Part shown: positions 43,248 to 52,184 of the stretch, one piece after another | Layout: every line of letters starts with the position of its first letter | How positions within the stretch are numbered: position 1 is the stretch's first letter | Source: Umezawaea endophytica | GTDB taxonomy: Bacteria; Actinomycetota; Actinomycetes; Mycobacteriales; Pseudonocardiaceae | Direction: 5' to 3' | Length of the DNA stretch: 64,000 nt | NCBI RefSeq assembly: GCF_025061645.1 | Contig: NZ_JANYMP010000026.1 | Coordinates: 25,488 to 89,487 of the forward strand | Translations under genes and position numbers: made by a program | Notes under the pieces: generated by a model | Told to the model about the DNA's origin: nothing | The model's database searches: none | What the model saw: only the letters and a program-made list of their open reading frames with translations

Positions 43248-44717
43248 ATGAGCCGCTACTCCGTGACCACGTCGATCCCGTACGTCAACGGGAAACCCCA
43301 CATCGGGCACGCGCTGGAGCTCGTCCAGGTCGACGTGCTGGCTCGACATCGGCGGCAGCGGGGTGACGAGGTGCGGGCGCAGAGCGGGACCGATGACAAC
43401 GCGCTGAAGAACGTGCACAGCGCCGAAGCCGAAGGGATCGGGCCCGCCGAGTACGTCGCGAAGGTGGCGGAGCGGTTCGTGGGGCTCGGGCGGGCGTTGG
43501 AGGTGCGGTTCGACGACTTCGTGCGCACCAGTTCCGACCCGCGGCACGCGCCGGGCGTGGCCAAGTTGTGGGAGGCGTGCGCCGCGGACTTCTACCGGCG
43601 CAGCTACACCGGGCTGTACTGCGTGGGCTGCGAGGTGTTCTACCGCGCCGACGAGCTGGTGGAGGGCCGGTGCCCCGAGCACGGGACGGTGCCGGAGGAG
43701 GTGACCGAGGACAACTGGTTCTTCCGGCTGAGCCGCTACCAGGACGCGCTGGAGGAGCTGGTCGCGGACGACGTGGTGAAGGTGGAACCGCTGTCGCGCA
43801 AGCGGGAGGTGCTGTCGTTCATCCGGTCCGGGCTGGAGGACTTCAGCGTCAGCCGGAGCACGGACCGCGCCCGCGGCTGGGGGATCCCGGTGCCCGGTGA
43901 TCCCGGCCAGGTCGTGTACGTCTGGTTCGACGCGCTCGCAAACTACCTCACCGGACCCGGTTACGGCACCGACGACGCCGCGTTCCGGCACTGGTGGGAG
44001 GACTGCCCCGAACGCGTGCACGTGATCGGCAAGGGCATCATCCGGTTCCACGCGGTGTACTGGCTCGCGATGCTGCTGTCCGCGGGGATCGCGCCGCCGA
44101 CCACGATCTTCGTCCACGAGTACCTGACGGCGGGCGGGCGCAAGATCAGCAAGTCCGAGGGCGGCGCCGAGGACCCGGTGGACGTCGCGGGCAGGCACGG
44201 CTCGGACGCGGTGCGGTGGTGGCTGCTCAGCGAGGTGGCGCGGGCGGGCGACACGGACTTCACCGAGGAACGCCTGGTGGCCCGCGCGAACGAGGACCTG
44301 GCGAACAACATCGGCAACCTGGTCAACCGCACGGTGTCCATGATCGCCAAGTTCGGTCCCGCGCACGGCGACGACCCCGGCGCCACGGCGTTGCGGCAGG
44401 CCCGCACGGACGCGGCGGGCACCATCGACCGGGCGTTGGCGGGCTTCGACTTCCGGCGCGCGGTGGAGGCCGTGACGCGCGTCGGCGACGAGGCCAACCG
44501 CTACGTCCAGGCCGCGAAACCGTGGGTGCTCGCCAAGCAGGGGAGCCCGGAGCTGCCCGCGGTGCTGGGCGAGCTGCTCGTGACGTGCCGCGAGCTCGCC
44601 GAGCACCTCGCGCCGTTCCTGCCGTCGGCCGCGGCCCGGATCGTCGCGCAGTGCGACGGCGCCCCGATCAGTCCGGTGTTCCCCCGGCTGATCGGGGCCG
44701 AGGACGTCAGAACGTGA
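43248..44717 (+). CDS. metG: Methionyl-tRNA synthetase
   Basis: 489 residues from the ATG at 43248 after GGGAAGG. Class I signatures: PYVNGKPHIGHALELVQ with the HIGH box at 18-21, and GGRKISKSEGG as KMSKS. A zinc knuckle is partly present (YCVGCEVFYR and GRCPEHG). The anticodon helices (ANNIGNLVNRTVSMIAK, DEANRYVQAAKPW) are in place; there is no C-terminal dimer extension. It charges tRNA-Met. The upstream leader suggests regulation by Met-tRNA supply. Whether it is the only MetRS cannot be told here. Confidence 0.94.
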   Translation: MSRYSVTTSIPYVNGKPHIGHALELVQVDVLARHRRQRGDEVRAQSGTDDNALKNVHSAEAEGIGPAEYVAKVAERFVGLGRALEVRFDDFVRTSSDPRHAPGVAKLWEACAADFYRRSYTGLYCVGCEVFYRADELVEGRCPEHGTVPEEVTEDNWFFRLSRYQDALEELVADDVVKVEPLSRKREVLSFIRSGLEDFSVSRSTDRARGWGIPVPGDPGQVVYVWFDALANYLTGPGYGTDDAAFRHWWEDCPERVHVIGKGIIRFHAVYWLAMLLSAGIAPPTTIFVHEYLTAGGRKISKSEGGAEDPVDVAGRHGSDAVRWWLLSEVARAGDTDFTEERLVARANEDLANNIGNLVNRTVSMIAKFGPAHGDDPGATALRQARTDAAGTIDRALAGFDFRRAVEAVTRVGDEANRYVQAAKPWVLAKQGSPELPAVLGELLVTCRELAEHLAPFLPSAAARIVAQCDGAPISPVFPRLIGAEDVRT

Positions 44718-45600
44718 TGACGACCTTGCCGCGCTTGTGGGAGGTGAAGAAGTCCTTCGCCGCCCGCGCGGACTCGTCGAACGGGGCGGTGCCGCCCACG
44801 GTCACGGCCAGCTTGCCCGCCTCGACGGCGTCGACGAGTTCGCGCAGCACCTCGGCGCTGCCCGAGTTGCCCGCGTACTCGGCGGTCACGCCGCGGTCGA
44901 ACGTGGTCTCGTCCCAACCGCCCAGCGGCGACACGACGCGCCCACCGTCGCGCAGCACGGCGGAGGGGATGCCCGCGCCGAAGTTGACCAGGTCGATCAC
45001 CACGTCGAGGCCTTCCACGGCGAGGGCGCCGGACGTGTAGTCGACGGCGTGCCGCGCCCCGAGGCCGAGCACGAACTCGCTCTCCTCGGGGCGCGCGGTC
45101 GCCCACACCTCGGCGCCGAGCTGGGCCGCGAGCTGCACGGCGTACGCGCCGACGCCCCCGGTCGCGCCGACGACGAGCACGCGGTCGCCGGACTTCAGGT
45201 CGGCCGTCTCGACGAGCTGCGCCGCGGTCAGCCCCGCCACCGGCAGCGCCGCCGCGCGCACGGCGTCGAGCCCGTGCACCACGGCCGAAGCGGCGTCCAC
45301 CACCGCGTACTCGGCGATGGTGCCGTTCGCGGCGGCGACGACCGTGTCACCGACCGCCAGGCCGCTCGTCCCCTCGCCCAGCGCCTCGACCGTGCCGGTG
45401 ACGTCGAACCCCAGGGTGAAGGGGTGCTCGACCGGCATCATCTCGCGCATCGCACCGGTCACCAGCTTGCCGTCCAGCGGGTTCAGCGACGCCGCCTGGA
45501 CGCGGACCAGCACCTGGCCGGGCCCGGCGAAGGGCGTGGGGACCTCGGCGACCTCGATCTGGTCGACGGGGCCGTACGAGTGGGAAACCAGTGCGCGCAT
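44707..45600 (-). CDS. Zinc-free MDR family quinone oxidoreductase
   Basis: 297 residues. N-terminal GroES-like part: ALVSHSYGPVDQIEVAEVPT, VQAASLNPLDGKLVTG, FTLGFDVTGTVEALGEG. NADPH site: VLVVGATGGVGAYAVQLAAQ, then LGARHAVDYT. No catalytic-zinc Cys/His set is seen, so it is of the quinone reductase type. It ends 10 bases inside metG on the other strand. It is divergent from a MarR regulator with several palindromes between, a common layout for electrophile or redox response. Confidence 0.9.
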   Translation of the reverse strand: MRALVSHSYGPVDQIEVAEVPTPFAGPGQVLVRVQAASLNPLDGKLVTGAMREMMPVEHPFTLGFDVTGTVEALGEGTSGLAVGDTVVAAANGTIAEYAVVDAASAVVHGLDAVRAAALPVAGLTAAQLVETADLKSGDRVLVVGATGGVGAYAVQLAAQLGAEVWATARPEESEFVLGLGARHAVDYTSGALAVEGLDVVIDLVNFGAGIPSAVLRDGGRVVSPLGGWDETTFDRGVTAEYAGNSGSAEVLRELVDAVEAGKLAVTVGGTAPFDESARAAKDFFTSHKRGKVVITF

Positions 45601-45620
45601 GGTGCGGTCCTCACCGAGTA

Positions 45621-45671
45621 GGTATCTGACTAGTCAACGGTAGCACTACGCTACAGTCTAACGCTGATACC
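45621..45671. promoter_or_regulatory. Nested palindromes, candidate MarR operators
   Basis: GGTATC (45621-45626) with GATACC (45666-45671) encloses the perfect palindrome TGACTAGTCA (45627-45636) and GTAGC-ACTAC-GCTAC (45640-45654). All lie in the 79-base divergent gap between the oxidoreductase and MarR genes. More than one dimer could bind. Confidence 0.6.
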
Positions 45672-45679
45672 ATCGTCAC

Positions 45680-46132
45680 ATGAGCGTCCGCCCGCCCTCG
45701 CTGCTCGCCCTGCCCTCCTACGTCGGCGACCAGGTGGCGAAGTACGGGCGCAGGCACCTGAAGGAGGTCCTCGCGGCCGACGACCTCCTCCTGCCCCAGT
45801 ACGGCATGCTCGTGGCGCTCGCGGACTTCGGCCCGATCTCCCAGCAGCGCCTCGCCGAATCCCTCGACATGGACAAGAGCCACCTCGTCGGCAAGATCGA
45901 CAAGCTCGCGGACCGCGGCCTGCTGGCCCGCGAACCGGACCCGGTGGACCGTCGGCGGCACCGGATCGTCCTGACCCCGAAGGGGGAGGCGCTGGTCGAC
46001 CGGGTCCGGCCGATCGCGGAGGAGTCGCAGCGGCAGGCACTGGCCGTGCTGTCGGAAGAGGAGCGGGCGGTGCTCGAATCGCTGCTGCTGCGGGTGCTGG
46101 AGGCGCACGACGGGGAACGGGTGGGGGAGTAG
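45680..46132 (+). CDS. MarR-family regulator
   Basis: 150 residues. The winged helix is YGMLVALADFGPISQQRLAE, SLDMDKSHLVGKIDKLADRG and LLAREPDPVDRRRHRIVLTP, followed by helices for dimerisation (LVDRVRPIAEESQRQALAVL). It has no cysteine, so a ligand rather than thiol oxidation is the likelier signal. Adjacent divergent oxidoreductase is the likely target, with autoregulation through the palindromes. Confidence 0.92.
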   Translation: MSVRPPSLLALPSYVGDQVAKYGRRHLKEVLAADDLLLPQYGMLVALADFGPISQQRLAESLDMDKSHLVGKIDKLADRGLLAREPDPVDRRRHRIVLTPKGEALVDRVRPIAEESQRQALAVLSEEERAVLESLLLRVLEAHDGERVGE

Positions 46133-46224
46133 CGCCACCGGGGTTCGCGGCGAACACCCGCCGCCCGTGACCACCACCGCGCAATCCGCTCGACGCGCCG
46201 CGTGATCGGCCCTAGGTTCCCGGC

Positions 46225-47142
46225 GTGGCCTTCCCTCTCGCCGACACCGAAGCCCTGTTCGACGCCGTCACGGAGGTCGTGCTCCGGCCCGCCGTCCTGG
46301 CCCTCTGCGACCACCTCGGCCTCCCCACGGCCGACGTCCGGCGCTTCCCCGACGGCTCCCTCCCGGTCTACGCCGTGGGTGACGGGCAGGTGCTCAAGCT
46401 CTTCCCGCAGGTCTACCTGAACGAGATGCCGGTCGAACGGGACGTGCTCGCCGCCGTCGACGGTCGCCTGCCGATCCCCACCCCCGGCGTCCTGGCGAGC
46501 GGCGAGTTCGGCGGCTGGGGTTACGTGCTGATGCGCCGCCTCCACGGCGAGAGCCTCGCGGCGGTGTGGCCGCGACTGGACCGGGAACAGCGGTGCGGAG
46601 TGGCAACGCGGGTCGGGGAGGCGCTGGCCGTGCTGCACGGGGTTCCGTCACCGGAACTGGGGCCCGACGACTGGCAGGCCTTCATCACCCGGCAAAAGGC
46701 CGGTTGTGCGTCCAGGCAGGCCGCCAGGGGGTTGCACGCGGATTGGTTGAACCAAATTCCCGGTTTTCTGGCCTCGGTGGACCTGGGCGCGCCGAAACCG
46801 GTCTTCCTGCACACCGAGGTGATGGGTGCCCATTTGCTCGTCACGCCGGATCTGGAACTCTCGGGCCTCTTCGACTTCGAGCCCGCGATGCGGGGTGCCG
46901 CGGAGTACGAATTCGTCGCCACGGGCGTGTTCCTGACGCGCGGCGACCGCGCGGCGCACGGTGCCCTGCTGCGCGGCTACGGGTACCGGGAGGTCGACCG
47001 GGAACGGCCGCGCAGGCTGCTCGCGTACGCGCTGCTGCACGTCTACAGCAACCTGCCGTGGTACCTCCGCGAAATTCCACCCGGCGGGGCTAAAACGCTC
47101 GACAGCCTTGCTGACCTGTGGTTCGGCACGTCCGAGGAGTGA
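46225..47142 (+). CDS. Aminoglycoside-phosphotransferase-fold kinase
   Basis: 305 residues from a GTG at 46225. Kinase-like features: GDGQVLKLFPQVY (Lys), VLMRRLHGESLAAVW (hinge), the catalytic loop PVFLHTEVMGAHLLVTPD, and LSGLFDFEPAMRGAAEYEF for metal binding. In most APH enzymes the loop reads HGD or HxD; here it is HTE, a form I associate with hygromycin-type phosphotransferases. It may phosphorylate an antibiotic or a metabolite; no resistance claim can be made from sequence alone. Confidence 0.8.
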   Translation: MAFPLADTEALFDAVTEVVLRPAVLALCDHLGLPTADVRRFPDGSLPVYAVGDGQVLKLFPQVYLNEMPVERDVLAAVDGRLPIPTPGVLASGEFGGWGYVLMRRLHGESLAAVWPRLDREQRCGVATRVGEALAVLHGVPSPELGPDDWQAFITRQKAGCASRQAARGLHADWLNQIPGFLASVDLGAPKPVFLHTEVMGAHLLVTPDLELSGLFDFEPAMRGAAEYEFVATGVFLTRGDRAAHGALLRGYGYREVDRERPRRLLAYALLHVYSNLPWYLREIPPGGAKTLDSLADLWFGTSEE

Positions 47143-47236
47143 GCCAACCGGCTGGAAACGGTCGCGTACGGCCGCCAAGACAGGTTCGTCCTCGTACGAT
47201 GGTGCGGACGGTGGAGTGGTGGAACGGGAGGTCGCG

Positions 47237-47449
47237 ATGACTCATGCCTATGTAGTGCGTTTCGTCGGCGGGCCTCTGGACGGCCGGGTGGATTCGCACG
47301 CCGAGCCGCAGGCCGAGCCGAAGCCGACCTTGACGCACGTCCACCTGCACGGTGGGCCGAAAATCGTGCACCACTACGACCTCCAGTACGCGGTCGAGTA
47401 CGGGTGCGAGTACCGGTTGCGGGACTCCGAGGACGAGACCGGGGAGTAG
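47237..47449 (+). CDS. Small hypothetical protein, 70 aa
   Basis: From the ATG at 47237, five bases after GGGAGG. MTHAYVVRFVGGPLDGRVDS resembles small proteins with a FxGGPLDG motif, followed by LTHVHLHGGPKIVHHYDLQY rich in His and Tyr. I cannot assign a function. It is a stand-alone gene upstream of the glucanase promoter. Confidence 0.65.
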   Translation: MTHAYVVRFVGGPLDGRVDSHAEPQAEPKPTLTHVHLHGGPKIVHHYDLQYAVEYGCEYRLRDSEDETGE

Positions 47450-47527
47450 TCCCCGGTTTTCCAGCAAGACGCACAAACGAAACAAATCGTAGACAGCCGG
47501 ACACTTCGGGTTTACCGTATCGATAAT

Positions 47528-47543
47528 GTGAGAGCGCTCTCAC
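47528..47543 (+). promoter_or_regulatory. 16-bp perfect palindrome, LacI-family type operator of the GH81 gene
   Basis: GTGAGAGCGCTCTCAC is fully symmetric, centred 43 bases before the glucanase start, just past a possible -10 (GATAAT, 47522-47527). It resembles the xGAGCGCTCx sites used by actinobacterial LacI-family repressors of glycan-degrading genes (CebR/CelR type). No LacI gene is in the window. Confidence 0.7.
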
Positions 47544-47578
47544 AGTGTGAGTCCCTGTTGCTCCGCTGGAGGTTCCCT

Positions 47579-50335
47579 GTGCGTTCGACCCGACCACGCC
47601 TGGCGGCGTTCGCCGCCGCACTGGCCGCGGCCACCGCGATCACCCTGATACTCCCTCCGGCCGCCAACGCGGTCGCGGTCGGAGCAGGCAGCTACGCCAC
47701 CGAGCGGCCCGCCGGTGCCGCCGGACCGTCCAACTCCGACGGCGCCCCCGTGACCCCGAAGGTCACGTCGCGCATGGCGGGCCAGCCGGTGCCCACCAAC
47801 GAGTGGTGGTCGTCGCTGGTGTGGCAGCGCTACGCGGGCAACCCGTACGGCGAGAACCTGTACGCCCACCCGATGTCGTTCCACGCCGCGGCCCAGGGCC
47901 TCGGCGTCGGCTACCCCAACACCGCGGCGATCGTCTCCAACGGCACCGCCTACGAGATGCTGCACCGCGACGACCTCTTCGTCGGCGTCGCCGGGCTCAA
48001 CGCGCCCGGCGTCGCGGTCGACGGCTGGTCGGACTGGACCGTCAGTCCGCTGTGGACCGCCGGTGGCCGCACCCTGCGCACCACCATCGGCCACGGCCAG
48101 CCCTACGTCTTCGCGGAGGTGACCGGCGGCAACGCCCGCGTCGGGTTCAACGCCACCGCCACGGTGTGGAGCAACAACCCCGGCGTGCTCGGGGTGACGA
48201 TCAACGGCCACGAGTACGCCCTGTTCTCGCCGTCGAACTGGACCGTGTCGGGCTCCGAGGCGACCTCGGCCGCGGCGTTCTTCTCCGTGGCGCTGCTGCC
48301 GTCCCGCGACGCGCTGTCCCTGTTCCAGAAGTACGCCTTCTCGTTCGTCACCGACACCAAGGTGTCGTGGTCGTACAACGCGGGCTCGGCGCAGTCGTCG
48401 GCGACCTACGCGGCGACCACGGTCGCCAGGCAGGGCACGCAGACCGGCACGCTCCAGGCGCTCTACCGCCACCAGTGGCTGAACTCCACCGACGCCGTCA
48501 CCGCCCACCGCTACACCTCGCCGCGCGGCGAGATGCGGCTGCGCGAGGGCGGGTCGTTCACCACGCGCCAGGCGTTCAGCGGTGTCCTGCCCGCGCTGCC
48601 CCTGTCGAGCCAGGCCGACACCACCAGGCTGCGCAACGAGATCGACGCCGAACTGAACGCCGCCGACCCGTGGAAGGGCGCGACGGACACCTACTGGACC
48701 GGCAAGGCGCTCAACCGGCTGTCGAACCTGGCCCGCATCGCGAACCAGATCGGCTACACGGCGGGCCGCGACCGGCTCATCGCGATGGTCCGCGACCGGC
48801 TCACCGACTGGCTCACCGCGACCCCCGGCGAGTCGGGCAGGCACTTCGCCTACGACTCGACGTGGGACACGCTGATCGGCTACCCGGCGTCGTTCGGGTC
48901 CGACCAGGAGCTGAACGACCACCACTTCCACTACGGCTACTACATCCTGGCCGCGGCGATCGTGGCGCAGCACGACCCGACGTGGGCGTCGGACGCCCGC
49001 TACGGCGGCATGATCAAGATGCTCGTCAAGGACGCCAACAACTACGACCGCTCCGAGAGCCGCTTCCCGTTCCTGCGCACGTTCGACGCGTACGCGGGGC
49101 AGAACTGGGCGTCGGGCCACGCGGGCTTCGCGCACGGCAACAACGAGGAGTCCTCCTCGGAGTCGATGATGTTCGCCACCGCCGCCGTGCTGTTCGGCCA
49201 GGCGACCGGTGACAACAGCCTGCGCGACGCGGGCATCTACCTCTACACGACGCAGCAGGCCGCCATCGGCCAGTACTGGTTCAACAAGGACAACGCGGTC
49301 TTCCCGTCCGGGTTCAACCACGGCACGGTCGGCATCGTCTGGGGTGCCGGTGGCACCTACGGCACGTGGTGGACGGCGAACCCGGAGGAGATCCACGGCA
49401 TCAACATGCTGCCGATCACCGGCGGCTCGCTGTACCACGGTGCGTGGAAGGCCGACATCCTCCAGAACATCGCGGAGATGCGCCAGGCCAACGGCGGCAC
49501 GGAGGTGGAGTGGAAGGACGTCATCACCGAGTTCCTCGCCATCGCCGACCCGGCGCAGGCCCTCGCCAACTACGGCGGCGGCCTCGAACCGGAGGCCGGT
49601 GACTCCAGGGCGCACGCCTACCACTGGATCACGTCGCTGAACACCTACGGAACGCCCGACCACTCGGTCACCGCCAGCGTCCCGACGTACGCGGTGCTGA
49701 ACAAGAACGGCGCGAAGACCTACACGGCCTACAACCCCGGCACCACCGCGGCCACGGTGAGCTTCTCCGACGGTCAGACGCTGTCCGTCCCGGCGGCCTC
49801 GACCGCGTGGCGCGGCCCGGCGGGCAGCGGCGTCGACTCCGGCAGCGGCGGCGTCCCGCCGACCACCACGACCACCACCACTACGACGACCACGACGACC
49901 ACGACCACTCCGCCGTCGGGCAGCCGCAACGCGTTCTCGAACATCCAGGCCGAGTCGTTCGACGGCCAGAGCGGCGTGCTCACCGAGACCACGACCGACA
50001 CCGGCGCCGGGCAGAACATCGCCGGGCTCGGCAACGGCAACTGGGCGCTGTTCCGGGGAGTCGACTTCGGCTCCGCCACCGGGCGGCAGTTCAGCGCACG
50101 GGTCGCCAGCGGCGCCGCGGACGGCGTCAGCGGCCTGGTGGAGGTCCGCGTGGGCAGTCCGACCGGCACCGTGCTCGGCTCGTTCGCCATCGCCAACACC
50201 GGCGGCTGGCAGAGCTGGCGCACCGTCCCGGCGAACATGTCGCCGCTGACCGGCAAGCAGGACGTCTACCTGACCTTCACGAGCGGGCAACCGGCCGACT
50301 TCGTCAACGTCAACTGGTTCTCGTTCGGGCAGTAA
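47579..50335 (+). CDS. Secreted endo-1,3-beta-glucanase, GH81 with C-terminal CBM6
   Basis: 918 residues from a GTG at 47579, six bases after GGAGG. Signal peptide RSTRPRLAAFAAALAAATAI ends near PPAANA. The GH81 domain (about 60-740) includes VPTNEWWSSLVWQRYAGNPY, LNDHHFHYGYYILAAAIVAQ, GFAHGNNEESSSESMM (catalytic Glu region) and NPEEIHGINMLPITGGSLYH. A run of 16 threonines links to a CBM6-like module (NIQAESFDGQSGVLTETTTD to the end). It cuts beta-1,3-glucan of fungal walls or callose. Probably induced by glucan sugars through the upstream palindrome. Confidence 0.95.
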   Translation: MRSTRPRLAAFAAALAAATAITLILPPAANAVAVGAGSYATERPAGAAGPSNSDGAPVTPKVTSRMAGQPVPTNEWWSSLVWQRYAGNPYGENLYAHPMSFHAAAQGLGVGYPNTAAIVSNGTAYEMLHRDDLFVGVAGLNAPGVAVDGWSDWTVSPLWTAGGRTLRTTIGHGQPYVFAEVTGGNARVGFNATATVWSNNPGVLGVTINGHEYALFSPSNWTVSGSEATSAAAFFSVALLPSRDALSLFQKYAFSFVTDTKVSWSYNAGSAQSSATYAATTVARQGTQTGTLQALYRHQWLNSTDAVTAHRYTSPRGEMRLREGGSFTTRQAFSGVLPALPLSSQADTTRLRNEIDAELNAADPWKGATDTYWTGKALNRLSNLARIANQIGYTAGRDRLIAMVRDRLTDWLTATPGESGRHFAYDSTWDTLIGYPASFGSDQELNDHHFHYGYYILAAAIVAQHDPTWASDARYGGMIKMLVKDANNYDRSESRFPFLRTFDAYAGQNWASGHAGFAHGNNEESSSESMMFATAAVLFGQATGDNSLRDAGIYLYTTQQAAIGQYWFNKDNAVFPSGFNHGTVGIVWGAGGTYGTWWTANPEEIHGINMLPITGGSLYHGAWKADILQNIAEMRQANGGTEVEWKDVITEFLAIADPAQALANYGGGLEPEAGDSRAHAYHWITSLNTYGTPDHSVTASVPTYAVLNKNGAKTYTAYNPGTTAATVSFSDGQTLSVPAASTAWRGPAGSGVDSGSGGVPPTTTTTTTTTTTTTTTTPPSGSRNAFSNIQAESFDGQSGVLTETTTDTGAGQNIAGLGNGNWALFRGVDFGSATGRQFSARVASGAADGVSGLVEVRVGSPTGTVLGSFAIANTGGWQSWRTVPANMSPLTGKQDVYLTFTSGQPADFVNVNWFSFGQ

Positions 50336-50372
50336 TCCGCCGCCGCCTCGTGAAGTCGAGGAGGAGCACGAC

Positions 50373-51302
50373 ATGCGCAGGAGGTTACGAGGACTGATCG
50401 GGGTCACGGCCACGACGATCGCCATCGCGGCGATCGGAGTGGTCGTGACCTACCAGCCCGCGGGAGCGGGACCGAACCACGGCAGCCACCCCGGTGCCGT
50501 CGACCAGCAGCAGGCGCGGGCCATCGAGGGCCAGATCGGGATCGCGGGTGTCTCGGAGTTCCGGGTCACCTGCGGCAGCAGCCACCGGGCGGGCAACGAC
50601 CCGATCGTCTTCCCCGGCCAGACCGGCGCCTCGCACGTCCACGAGTTCTTCGGCAACAGGTCGACGAACGCGAACTCCACCACCACGTCGCTGAAGGCGG
50701 CGACGACCAACTGCAACCCGGCAGCCGACCTGTCGGCGTACTGGGTGCCCACGGTGTACAAGAACGGCCAGCCGGTCGCGCCCGAGAGCGTGACCGTGTA
50801 CTACCAGGGCATCCACGACATGGCTCAGGCCAAGGCCCCGCCGCAGGGGCTGAGGTACGTGGTCGGCAACAGCAAGGCGACCAGTCCCGCGGACAACCCG
50901 TCCGCGCGGTGGTCGTGCACCACGCAGAGCCCGTCGAGCGGCGACTTCATGAACTGCCCGTCGGGCACCAAACTGGAGACCTACCTGGACTTCCCGACCT
51001 GCTGGGACGGCCGGAACCTGGACTCCGCCAACCACCGCGACCACGTGGTGTTCTGGGCGGGTAGCTGCCCGAGCACCCACCCGGTCGTGCTGCCCCGGCT
51101 CGAACTGCTGATCACCTACCCGGTGAACGGCGGTGGCCTCTCGCTCGGCGGGACGGTCAACGGGGTCAACACGACGACGGCGCCCGGCTACACGTTCCAC
51201 GGCGACTTCATGAACGCCTGGGACCCGAACGAGCTCCAGCGCCGGATGACCAACTGCATCAACCCCGGCCGCAAGTGCGGCAACGACGGGAACCCCGCGT
51301 AG
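50373..51302 (+). CDS. Secreted DUF1996 family protein
   Basis: 309 residues with a signal peptide (RRRLRGLIGVTATTIAIAAI). DUF1996 landmarks are FRVTCGSSHRAGNDPIVFPG, GASHVHEFFGNRSTNA, SAYWVPTVYKNGQPV, LRYVVGNSKAT, FPTCWDGRNLDSANHRDHV and YTFHGDFMNAWDP. Several Cys pairs suggest disulfides and the His residues a metal or glycan site. The family is common in fungi and actinobacteria, often near glycan-degrading enzymes, and has no established activity. It starts 37 bases after the glucanase and probably shares its transcript. Confidence 0.85.
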   Translation: MRRRLRGLIGVTATTIAIAAIGVVVTYQPAGAGPNHGSHPGAVDQQQARAIEGQIGIAGVSEFRVTCGSSHRAGNDPIVFPGQTGASHVHEFFGNRSTNANSTTTSLKAATTNCNPAADLSAYWVPTVYKNGQPVAPESVTVYYQGIHDMAQAKAPPQGLRYVVGNSKATSPADNPSARWSCTTQSPSSGDFMNCPSGTKLETYLDFPTCWDGRNLDSANHRDHVVFWAGSCPSTHPVVLPRLELLITYPVNGGGLSLGGTVNGVNTTTAPGYTFHGDFMNAWDPNELQRRMTNCINPGRKCGNDGNPA

Positions 51303-51313
51303 CGGGAGTGGAC

Positions 51314-51347
51314 ACGGCCGGTGGATGTGCGCTCATCCACCGGCCGT
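51314..51347. terminator. 14-bp perfect hairpin between convergent genes
   Basis: ACGGCCGGTGGATG (51314-51327) pairs exactly with CATCCACCGGCCGT (51334-51347) around TGCGCT. It ends the DUF1996 and the endonuclease/phosphatase genes from both sides. Confidence 0.8.
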
Positions 51348-51363
51348 TCCCGTGCCGAGGCCG

Positions 51364-52149
51364 TCACGACCTCGCCGCGACGCGGGCGACGACGGGCAGG
51401 TGGTCGGACGCCCCGGTGGCGGGCACCCGCACGTCCACCACGCGCAGGCGGCAGTCCGCGGCCACGTAGTCGAGCCGCTGGGCAGGCGCCTCGGCCGGGA
51501 AAGTCGCGGTGCCACCGGCGTCCACCAGCCGCTCCCACAGCGGGGCCAGCTCCGGCGCGCCGGGTTCCGCGTTGAAGTCGCCCAGCAGGACCTGCCGGTG
51601 TCCCCGCATGATCGCCAGCATCTCCCGCACCTGCGTCGCCCGGACGGCCGGGTCCGGCCGGAAGTCCAGGTGCGTCACGAACACGTCGACCGGCCCGCCG
51701 GGCGCGTCCACCACGGCCTCCGCGAACCCCGGCGCGAGCGCCGGAACCGCCGCCGGATCCTGTGTGGACAGTCTGGTGATGGAGTGGTTGCGGGCCCGCA
51801 GGATCGGGTACCGGCTCAGCACCGCCACGCCGAACTGCCGCCGCGGCTCACCCGGCAGGTCGTAGATCGGCGCGAAGAAGACCTCCATGCCGAGCGACCG
51901 GCCCAGCTCCGCGGCCTCGTCGACGAACCCGCTGCGCTCGGACCAGCGCACGTCCACCTCTTGCAGGCCGACCACGTCCGGCCGCTGCTCCCGGATCGCG
52001 TCGGCCACCCTGGGCAGGTCGAACACCCCGTCCGACCCGATGCCCGCGTGGACGTTGAAGGTCATCGCGACCAGGTCGGTTCGCGGCGCGGGCGGCGAGC
52101 AGACGGTCGCGGCCAGCAGGACGATCGGCACCAGCGCGGTGAGTCCCAT
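51364..52149 (-). CDS. Endonuclease/exonuclease/phosphatase-fold protein, exported
   Basis: 261 residues. The N-terminus GLTALVPIVLLAATVCSPPA is a signal peptide, perhaps with a lipobox-like cysteine (ATVC). EEP motifs follow: LVAMTFNVHAGIG (Asn), VVGLQEVDVRW (Glu), VDVFVTHLDFRPD (His), VLLGDFNAEPGAPELA (Asp, Asn) and ATGASDHLPVVARV (Asp-His). It is a metal-dependent phosphodiesterase or phosphatase acting outside the membrane; nucleic acid or phospholipid head groups are possible substrates. Confidence 0.88.
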   Translation of the reverse strand: MGLTALVPIVLLAATVCSPPAPRTDLVAMTFNVHAGIGSDGVFDLPRVADAIREQRPDVVGLQEVDVRWSERSGFVDEAAELGRSLGMEVFFAPIYDLPGEPRRQFGVAVLSRYPILRARNHSITRLSTQDPAAVPALAPGFAEAVVDAPGGPVDVFVTHLDFRPDPAVRATQVREMLAIMRGHRQVLLGDFNAEPGAPELAPLWERLVDAGGTATFPAEAPAQRLDYVAADCRLRVVDVRVPATGASDHLPVVARVAARS

Positions 52150-52184
52150 GGCCCTGATGCTGCCAGTGCGGGCAGGATCCCCGC

